Part shown: positions 57,129 through 64,000 of the stretch, piece by piece | Layout: each line of letters begins with the position of its first letter | Position numbering within the stretch: the stretch's first letter is position 1 | DNA from: Bradyrhizobium sp. KBS0727 | GTDB taxonomy: Bacteria; Pseudomonadota; Alphaproteobacteria; Rhizobiales; Xanthobacteraceae | Length of the DNA stretch: 64,000 nt | Assembly: GCF_005937885.2 (NCBI RefSeq) | Contig: NZ_CP042176.1 | Span: 3,405,501-3,469,500, forward strand | Reading direction: 5' to 3' | Translations under genes and position numbers: made by a program | The notes under the pieces: model-generated | Seen by the model: the letters and a program-made list of their open reading frames with translations, nothing else | Databases searched by the model: none | Told to the model about the DNA's origin: nothing

Positions 57129-57205
57129 GCGGGAGTAGCTCAGTTGGTTAGAGCGCCGCCCTGTCACGGCGGAGGCCGCGGGTTCGAGTCCCGTCTCTCG
57201 CGCCA
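57129..57205 (+). tRNA. tRNA-Asp (anticodon GUC)
   Basis: GCGGGAG pairs with CTCTCGC in the acceptor (one G-U). CCGCC/GGCGG flank the loop CTGTCAC, reading GTC. GGTTCGAGTCC is the T-arm, and CCA is encoded. Length 77 bases. Confidence 0.96.
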
Positions 57206-57308
57206 TTATTGATCCCCTTAAGATCAATGGCTTAGCAGTGATCCCCAAACGCCGGTCCAAACCAGACAGGCGTTGACGCGAACAGAACAAGCGTTAGCGC
57301 AAACAAAA

Positions 57309-57333
57309 GGCCGCCCATCGGGCGGCCGTTTTT
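57309..57333. terminator. terminator between tRNA-Asp and the small membrane gene
   Basis: GGCCGCCC-ATC-GGGCGGCC is followed by G then five T on the plus strand, and by TTTTG on the minus strand. It serves both converging transcripts. Confidence 0.85.
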
Positions 57334-57355
57334 ATGCCAGGCAACTCGTTATCGT

Positions 57356-57550
57356 TTAGCGGACCATCGACTGGTCCGAGCTGGTGACAACCACCGGCTT
57401 GCCCGCCTTCATGACATGGGCGGTCTGGGTGAAATCCGAACCGGTGCGTGCCGAGATACCGAAAGCCGCCACCGCGATGCCTGCGACGAGCGCGACAACC
57501 ACGATCTTGAGGTGGGTACTGCGATCCGCCGAGTGAATTGAGTGGTTCAT
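57356..57550 (-). CDS. 64-residue single-pass membrane protein, unknown
   Basis: A short protein MNHSIHSADRSTHLKIVVV with one helix (IVVVALVAGIAVAAFGI) and a conserved-looking tail, HVMKAGKPVVVTSSDQSMVR. ATG 57550 has GGGAGG in front, and a terminator follows its stop, so it is a real gene. The longer frame to 57826 is unlikely. I recall similar short proteins in Bradyrhizobium but no function. The N terminus should be cytoplasmic and the tail periplasmic. Confidence 0.7.
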   Translation of the reverse strand: MNHSIHSADRSTHLKIVVVALVAGIAVAAFGISARTGSDFTQTAHVMKAGKPVVVTSSDQSMVR

Positions 57551-57761
57551 CTGAGCCTCCCGGGGCGCCAATGCCGCCCTCTGTTGGGTAGAGACGTACG
57601 CCCGGTCTGTTTCAGGATCGTTTCGCCGGTTCCTCAAAATGGTTTCATCTGTGGCTTTTTGGCCGATTGTTCGGCCGGTTTCTTGCCCGGCTTGCGGAAA
57701 ACAGCGGATCGGCCGAAAATGTCTGCCAGGCGCGGCAACGGCGCTCGGGAGAAAAACAATA

Positions 57762-58784
57762 ATGAAAACAACTGACCTGACCCGCCGGGGCTTGCTCGGC
57801 GCGGCTTCCGCCACTTGGGCCACCACGATCCTCCGTCAACCCGCCAAGGCAGCCGCCGAATTCGACTTCAAGCTCGGCGTCAACACGCCGGAAACCCATC
57901 CGCTGACGATCAGGCTGACCGAGGCGGCAAAGGCGATCGGCGCGCAATCGGCCGGCCGGCTCAACGTCACGGTGTTCTCCAACAGCCAGCTCGGCGGCGA
58001 TCCCGAGATGCTGTCGCAGGTCCGCGCCGGCGGCATCGAATTGCTGGCGGTGCCGAGCCTGACGCTGTCGATCCTGGTGCCGATGTCGGGCTTGCCGAGC
58101 ATCGGCTTCGCCTTCCAGTCCTATGACCAGGTATGGGCGGCGATGGACGGCGGCGTCGGTGAGGTCGTGCGCGACGCCATCGGCAAGGCCGGCATCGTTC
58201 CGATGAAGAAGGTCTGGGACAACGGTTTTCGGCAGATCACGTCGTCGTCGAGCCGGCAGCTCAACAGCGTCGACGATCTCAAGGGTTTTAAGATTCGCGT
58301 GCCCGTTACCGCGTTGCTGACATCGCTGTTCTCCGGGCTCGGCGCCTTGCCGTCGAGCATCAGCTACAACGAACTCTACTCGGCCTTGCAGACGCATATC
58401 GTCGAGGGCCAGGAGAACCCGCTGGCGCAGGTGTCGACCGGCAAGCTGTACGAGGTGCAGAAATACTGCGCGCTGTCGAACCATTGCTGGAGCGGCTACT
58501 GGATCGTCGCCAACCGCAGCGCGCTGACCGGACTGCCGGCGGATCTGCAGGAAATCGTCAGCAGCAATTTCGATGCGGCCGGTATCAAGGAGCGCGCCGA
58601 TCTGCTTGAAATGGACCGCTCGCTGCAAGCCGAACTGACCGCCAAGGGCATGACCTTCAACACGCCCGATCCCGTCCAGTTCAGGGCGGCGCTGGTGAAG
58701 GCCGGCTTCTACACGCAATGGCAGAAGACCTATGGCGAGCAGGCCTGGGCGCAGTTGGAGAAATATACCGGCAAGCTGACCTAG
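57762..58784 (+). CDS. TRAP transporter solute-binding protein (DctP type), orphan
   Basis: A 340-residue periplasmic protein. A Tat-like signal reads MKTTDLTRRGLLGAASATWA. The mature part fits DctP: FKLGVNTPETHPLTIRLTEAA, FSNSQLGGDPEMLSQVRAGGIELLAV and GFKIRVPVTALLTSLFSGLGALP; SYNELYSALQTHIVEGQENPL holds the conserved ligand arginine region. The substrate is probably a carboxylate. No DctQ or DctM membrane gene is near. It starts at ATG 57762 with GGGAGAAAAAC in front. Confidence 0.93.
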   Translation: MKTTDLTRRGLLGAASATWATTILRQPAKAAAEFDFKLGVNTPETHPLTIRLTEAAKAIGAQSAGRLNVTVFSNSQLGGDPEMLSQVRAGGIELLAVPSLTLSILVPMSGLPSIGFAFQSYDQVWAAMDGGVGEVVRDAIGKAGIVPMKKVWDNGFRQITSSSSRQLNSVDDLKGFKIRVPVTALLTSLFSGLGALPSSISYNELYSALQTHIVEGQENPLAQVSTGKLYEVQKYCALSNHCWSGYWIVANRSALTGLPADLQEIVSSNFDAAGIKERADLLEMDRSLQAELTAKGMTFNTPDPVQFRAALVKAGFYTQWQKTYGEQAWAQLEKYTGKLT

Positions 58785-58823
58785 AGGCGTGTGCGCGCAA
58801 AGTGCGGCCTGTTTTCTTTTGAT

Positions 58824-59810
58824 TCAGTCGATCACCTCGTCGGCGCGGATCAGGATAGAGGGCGAGATCGTCAGGCCGAGCGCAGTCGCTGCGCGCGAGT
58901 TAATCACAAGTTCGAACTTCGTCGGCTGCTCAATCGGCAATTCTGCCGGCCTGGCGCCCCGCAGTATCTTGTCGACGTAGGATGCCGCGCGCCGCCAGAT
59001 GTCCTCGATGTTGGCACCGTAGGAGACGAGTCCGCCGCCATCGACGAACGGCCTCAGCTCGTACATTGTCGGTAGGCGACGCAGTGCGGCGAGTTCGGCA
59101 ATTTCGCGGGCACGACTGAAGAGAAGGGCCGAGGCCGAAACGAGGAGCGCATCCGCGCCGGCATCGGCCGCGGTATTGAAGGCCACCGCAATTTCTCGAG
59201 GATCGTGAATCTCGATTGACAGCAGCTTCCAGCCGAGGGTCTGACCGAAGGCCTGTGCGACCGGCCATATCTTGGGGCTGGTGGAATCCCATAAAATTCC
59301 CACGGTCCCCGCGCCCGGGACGAGTTCCTTGAGCAGTTGCAGACGCTTTCCTGTGAGTTCCAGACTCTGCAAACTCATCCCGGTAAAGTTTCCGCCCGGG
59401 CGGGCAAGGTTCTGGACAAACCCTTCGCCCACGGGATCGGGAGCAGCCGTCATGACGATGGGGATTGTAGTCGTCGCTTGCTTGAGCAGGGACAGCGCCG
59501 TCCCGGCGCCGGTTGCAACAATAACATCGACCTGAAGACCAACCAGGTCGACAACCGCAGACATGGTGTCGGTGCCGCGTGGCTCGGTCACCAGATCGCG
59601 GCCGTAAACGTAACCCAATTCGGCCATTCCGCGCAGAAACGCCCGCACACTGCGATTGCTTGGCAGCGCGCCCGTCATGTCGGCACTCGGACCGCCGACA
59701 CTGACAATTCCGATCCGAGCGACCGTGCGTGACGGCTCGGTGCGTGCCGGCAGCGGCCAAGCCAGAGCTGCGCCGCCAATCGAGACGATGACCCTCCGAC
59801 GGTCGATCAT
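58824..59810 (-). CDS. ABC-type solute-binding protein (TrpX/PF04392 family), orphan
   Basis: A 328-residue protein with a signal sequence (MIDRRRVIVSIGGAALAWPL) and the ABC_sub_bind pattern: GIVSVGGPSADMTGALPSN, FLRGMAELGYVYGRDLVTE, DVIVATGAGTALSLLKQ, PIVMTAAPDPVGEGFVQNLA and GGNFTGMSLQSLELTGKRLQLLKELVPG. Ligands in this family include tryptophan and related compounds; here it is unknown. ATG 59810 has GGTGAG in front. No permease gene accompanies it; such orphans are frequent in Bradyrhizobium. Confidence 0.93.
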   Translation of the reverse strand: MIDRRRVIVSIGGAALAWPLPARTEPSRTVARIGIVSVGGPSADMTGALPSNRSVRAFLRGMAELGYVYGRDLVTEPRGTDTMSAVVDLVGLQVDVIVATGAGTALSLLKQATTTIPIVMTAAPDPVGEGFVQNLARPGGNFTGMSLQSLELTGKRLQLLKELVPGAGTVGILWDSTSPKIWPVAQAFGQTLGWKLLSIEIHDPREIAVAFNTAADAGADALLVSASALLFSRAREIAELAALRRLPTMYELRPFVDGGGLVSYGANIEDIWRRAASYVDKILRGARPAELPIEQPTKFELVINSRAATALGLTISPSILIRADEVID

Positions 59811-60019
59811 TCGCTCACCGCAGTAGGAACAAGATTGGAAACGGCATTCCCGACAGGGCAGGACTGTACCTCGTTTGTCACAGCCGGCAACCAAGTCCGA
59901 ATTGCACCGCTACAAGGCGTTTCATCGCCCGTTCTTTGACCCTAGCGTGCATCGGGAAAGCTCCGGACTCGGAGCTGGCGTCGGAAGGGGCGCGGCGATA
60001 TTTCCGCCGCGAAGGAAAT

Positions 60020-63000
60020 ATGATTTTCGATCGTGGATTTGCGGCCGGTACCAGTGCGCGCACCCGCAAGCTGCTTCTGGCCGGAACCGCGTTGGCGGGG
60101 GCGGCGTTGTTTCCCTCGCTTGCCCAGGCCCAGTCGTACGTGTGGGGTGGTGCCCTCAGCACCACGGCCACCATTGACTACAATCTCGGTACGAACTGGA
60201 GCAATCCGCCCCCAGGCGCTCCCCCTGTGAATGCCGGCCAGTCTGCGCAATTCTCCGACACGGGTCTAGCAACGGTTACCGTGACGGCCGGTCCCATCAC
60301 GCCCGATTCTTGGACGTTCACGTCCAACGCGCGGAGCTACGTGGTCAGCGGCCAGGCCGTGAATTTCAATGGTGCGGGCCCCAACCTGGTCAACAACGCC
60401 AACGCCGGCCAGGCGATTTCTATTGCCAACAACATGACCGGCACTGCGATTTCCCAGGCGGGGGCGAGCACGCTTACTGTCAGCGGCACCAACGCGTTTA
60501 CGACGACGCACTCGTCAACACCGGCACGCTGACCTCAACGGTCGGCATTAACGCGGGCGGCACCTTCAGCAACAGCCTGACGGTCACGGGTACGGTGAAC
60601 AACAACGCCGGCGGCACCTTCAACAACAATGGCGCCGGCATTGTGTCCGGTGGGTTGTTTAGCAATGGAACCGCAACCAACGCTGGAATCATCTTTGGCG
60701 GAGCGAGTAACGGCGGCAATTTTACCAACAACGGTACGGTGAATGGGGGCACCGCTGTTGCTGGTTTCGGCACCACTACCAACACGGGGACGGTGACTGG
60801 CGGTCTGAACATCAGCTTCGGTACCTACACGCAGACGGCGGGAACGACCAACGGCGGCACCACCAACGCCGACGGCACGATCAACGCCAACGGCGGCGCC
60901 TTCAACGGCGCGATTTCCAATAACGCCAACGGCATCTTCAATATCGGCGGCACGGTCACCAGCGACAACACGTTCAACAACGCTACGGCGACGTCGCGCC
61001 TGCTGGTCAATTCGGGTACCTATACCGTCGCCGGCCAGATCACGAACTCGGGCACCAACGCCGGCGGCGGTATCCTGGTGGCTGCCGGCGCCACGCTTTC
61101 GACGAGCAACACGATCACCAACGGTGCCGGCGCAACCATGGTCAACAATGGTACCGTCACGACCGTCTTTGGAACCGCCAATTTGGGCACCTTCACGAAC
61201 GCCGGGACGATCAACGGCGCGGTCGGCAACTTTTCCACCTTCACCAACAGCGGGACGGTAAACGGCTTTCTGATCAACTCCGCCGGTACCTACACGCAGA
61301 CGGCGGGCTCGACCAACGGCGGTATTACCAATGGCGCCACGATCAACGCCAATGCCGGTGCTTTCAACGGCGCGATCGTCAACTCGAATGGCACCGATGG
61401 CACGTTCAATATCGGCGGCACGGTCACCAGCAACAGCACTTTCGGCAACAACACCGCGGGGGCGCGGTTGCTGGTCAATTCGGGCACCTACACCGTCACC
61501 GGCCTCATCACCAACTCGGGCACCAATGCGGCGGGCGGCATCCTGGTCGCCGTCGGCGCCACGCTGACCGCGAACGGCGGCCTCACCAACAATTCCAGCG
61601 CGACCATCATCAACAACGGTACCGTCAGTGGTGGTTTGAACAACAGCGGCGTCGTCACCAACAACCTGACCTGGACCGGCACGATCAGCAACAGTGCCGG
61701 CGGTACCTTCAACAACAATGCGCCTGGCACCGTGTCGGGCCTGGTGAGCAACACGGGAACGGGCACCAACAGCGGCGCGCTGAATGGCGGCCTGTTGAAC
61801 ACGGCCGGTACGTTCGGCAACACCGGCACGATCGCCGGCGTGTCGGTGTCAGGCGGCACGGTCACCAACAGCGGCATCGTCACCGTTGGCGTGGGCGTAG
61901 GCAGCACCGGCACTTACACGCAGACCGCCGGCACCACCAGCGGCGGCCTTAGCACCAACAGCAGCAGTAGCCTCGTCGTCAACGCCAATGGCGGCGCGAT
62001 CAACGGCGGCATCGCGGCCAATGGCGGCAACTTCAATATCGGCGGCAACGTCACGACCGACGGCGTGTTCGTGACCGGCGGCACCGCCCGGTTGAATGTC
62101 ACTGGCGGCAACTTCACCGGCATCACGACGCTGGCCAACAATTCGAACAATGCCACCGGCATCGTGGTTGCGGCGACGCGTACGCTGAGCGCGAACACCA
62201 TCGCCAACAACGGCGGCTCGACCATCCAGAACAGCGGCATACTGACCGCGACCTCGCTGACCAACGCGGCCGGCGCCACCATTAGCAATGCCGGAACCAT
62301 CACGACGACCACGACCGTGAACGACGGCACCATCACCGGCGCCTACACGATGGCGGCGGGCACCCTGAGCGGTATTGGTAATACCCAAAGCCTCACCGTC
62401 AATGGCGGGACGTTCGCGCCGGGCAACGGCACCGCAGGGTCCTCGATGACCGTTACCGGAAGCCTGGTGATGCAGGCGGCGGCAACCTACCTGGTGCAGG
62501 TCAACCCGACGACGGCGTCGTTCACGAACGTCACTGGTGCGGCCTCGCTCAACGGCGCCACGGTGAGCGCCAATTTCGCCGCCGGCAGCTACATCTCCAA
62601 GCGCTACACCATCGTCACGACGGCGAGCGGCGTGACCAGCCGGTTCGGCGCGCTGGTGACCACCGGCCAGCCGGCGAACATGAACTCGTCGCTCAGCTAT
62701 GATATCAACAATGCCTATATCGATTTGAAACTGAACTTCGGCTTGCCCGGCGGCACGCTGAGCCAGAACCAGCAGAATGTCGGCGACGCCCTGACCGGGT
62801 TCTTCAACCGCACCGGCGGCATCCCAACGGCGTTTGCGTCATTAACGGCGGCACAACTCACCCAGTCGGACGGCGAGTATGCGACCGGCTCGCAGCAGTC
62901 GACCTTCAACGCGATGAACCAGTTCCTGGGCCTGATGACCGATCCGTTCGTTGCCGGGCGCGGCGATCCGGTTTCGGCCGGCGGCGGCACGACGGGATAC

Positions 63001-63939
63001 GCCGACGAGCAGACACTTGCGTATGCGGCCAAGCGCAATCCGAACGACGCGCTGGCCGCGATCTATCGCAAGGCGCCGGTAGCGGCCGATCCGTTTGCGC
63101 AGCGCTGGAGCGTGTGGGCGGCGGGCTATGGCGGGTCGCAGACCACGAGCGGCAACGCGGTGCAGGGCTCCAGCAACAGCAGCAGCAATCTCTATGGCAC
63201 AGCCGTCGGCGCCGACTACCGGCTGTCGCCGGACACGCTGGCCGGCTTCGCGCTCGCCGGCGGCGGCACCAATTTCAGCGTTGCCAACGGGCTCGGCTCG
63301 GGACGTTCCGATTTATTCCAGGCCGGCGCGTTCATCCGGCACAACATGGGTGCGGCCTATCTCTCCGGCGCGCTGGCCTATGGCTGGCAGGACATCACCA
63401 CCAACCGCACGCTGACGATCGCGGGCATCGACCAGTTGCAGGCGAAGTTCAACGCCAACGCCTGGTCGGGCCGGATCGAGGGCGGCTATCGGTTCGTGAC
63501 GCAGGGGCTAGGCTGGACGCCCTATGCCGCCGGCCAGTTCACCACCTTCGACCTGCCGGCCTATGCCGAGCAGGCGATATCAGGCGCCAATACCTTTGCG
63601 CTGGCCTATGGCGCCAAGAGCGTGACCGCGACGCGCAGCGAACTCGGCCTGCGCACCGACAAGTCATTCGCGATGGAAGACGGCGTGTTCACGCTGCGCG
63701 GCCGCGCGTGGGCGCACGACTACAACCCCGACCGCAACATCGGCGCCACCTTCCAGACGCTGCCGGGCGCGTCCTTTGTCGTCAACGGCGCCAGGCAGGC
63801 GAGCGATGCCGCGCTGCTGACGGCTTCCGCCGAGAAGAAATGGCTGAACGGCTGGTCGGCCGCCGGCACCTTCGAGGGCGAGTTCTCCAGCGTCACCACC
63901 AGCTATGCCGGCAAGGGCGTGGTGCGGTACTCTTGGTAA
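60020..63939 (+). pseudogene. large autotransporter adhesin, split by a frameshift near 60500
   Basis: Two frames make one gene of about 1,306 codons. The first (60020-60532) has the signal MIFDRGFAAGTSARTRKLLL to SLAQAQ and the start of the passenger, and stops at TGA 60530. The second continues from about 60502 with ALVNTGTLTSTVG, a perfect continuation, to 63939. The passenger is Gly/Asn/Thr-rich and holds TYTQTAG modules; a C-terminal beta-barrel (from SVWAAGYGGSQT) ends in VVRYSW with an aromatic. It was probably a surface adhesin. The shift fits loss of one base in TTTACGACGACGCACTCG; sequencing error is possible. Confidence 0.85.
60823..62250 (+). repeat. three copies of a ~155-residue passenger module
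   Basis: ACCTACACGCAG starts the module at 60823 and again 465 bases on at 61288; ACTTACACGCAG at 61912 starts the third. Each module runs TYTQTAG, then GAFNGAI or GAINGGI, FNIGGTVT or FNIGGNVT, LLVNSGTYTV or LNVTGGNF, then ITNSGTN and a GATL-type turn. The first two are the most alike. Confidence 0.7.
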
Positions 63940-63941
63940 GT

Positions 63942-64000
63942 TCAGCTCGCCCGCCTGATGTCTTCGCGGATCGTCCGTGCCGCCCAGACGAACAGCAGCG
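63942..64000 (-). CDS. C-terminal end of a minus-strand gene cut by the window edge
   Basis: The reverse strand from the edge reads LLFVWAARTIREDIRRAS then TGA at 63944-63942, with good codon use. It converges on the autotransporter gene, leaving two bases. A hydrophobic-then-basic tail suggests a membrane protein, but too little is visible to name it. Confidence 0.35.
   Translation of the reverse strand, partial: LLFVWAARTIREDIRRAS

Noticed and set aside
60310..60500. The upstream part of the second autotransporter frame as a separate start
   Set aside because: Residues before about 60502 (QRAELRGQRPGREF and so on) are the shadow of the first frame; the natural join is at 60497-60514.

Overview
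The window is a 64 kb piece of a high-GC alphaproteobacterial chromosome, most likely Bradyrhizobium or a close relative in the Nitrobacteraceae. The clues are the GC-rich codon use, the nadQ-nadABC arrangement, the glnB-glnA and tig-clpP-clpX-lon gene orders, and several families of dispersed palindromic intergenic repeats of a kind I associate with this group. There is no phage, transposase, CRISPR array or secretion-system island in it; most of it is core genome with a few accessory patches. Layout: 1-5.4 kb holds the end of an acetamidase/formamidase gene, a YdcF-like membrane protein, a DUF169 protein, a saccharopine-dehydrogenase-like oxidoreductase, and an FAD monooxygenase divergent from a MarR regulator. 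5.4-14.6 kb is a surface-polysaccharide locus: Wzy-like polymerase, polyprenyl-phosphate sugar transferase, GT4 glycosyltransferase, ExoP/Wzc-like co-polymerase, CelD/HfsK-type acetyltransferase and NodB-like deacetylase. Its parts resemble holdfast/unipolar-polysaccharide loci. 14.7-20.6 kb holds DUF2842, heme A synthase and the nadA-nadB-nadC operon with its putative Nudix-related regulator NadQ directly upstream. 20.6-28 kb holds a secreted repeat protein, a CoA-binding protein with O-acetylhomoserine sulfhydrylase, an enoyl-CoA hydratase, a thioesterase, rplM-rpsI, a membrane diguanylate cyclase and small proteins. 28-40.3 kb is the accessory stretch: AI-2E-type transporter, a glutamine-amidotransferase-like hydrolase, a Tat-exported solute-binding protein, a truncated GrpB, two TetR regulators with visible palindromic operators, an NmrA-like reductase, a TauE/SafE exporter and an EmrAB-type pump. 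40.3-46.6 kb holds glnB-glnA, NAD(P)H-hydrate repair, an enolase-superfamily enzyme and a multicopper-oxidase homologue without most copper ligands. 46.7-57.2 kb is the protein quality-control block tig-clpP-clpX-lon, with tRNA-Leu(UAG), tRNA-Val(UAC), tRNA-Asp(GUC), a methyltransferase, peptidase T and an HU protein. 57.3-64 kb holds a 64-residue membrane peptide, two orphan solute-binding proteins and a large autotransporter split by a frameshift, then the edge of a minus-strand gene. How the genes work together: NAD supply is handled by nadABC, probably repressed by NadQ through two equally built operator-like sites that I can align in the 54-bp gap. Nitrogen assimilation is handled by PII and glutamine synthetase. 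Nascent-chain folding and ATP-dependent proteolysis are grouped in the Tig/ClpXP/Lon block. The polysaccharide locus lacks a Wza-type outer-membrane channel and a Wzx flippase here, and two of its proteins have lost catalytic residues of their families. I did not find a convincing wholly new multi-gene system. The best leads are the conserved-looking but catalytically degenerate proteins (deacetylase, BY-kinase domain, multicopper-oxidase fold), the dual NadQ sites, the frameshifted autotransporter and several regulatory palindromes.
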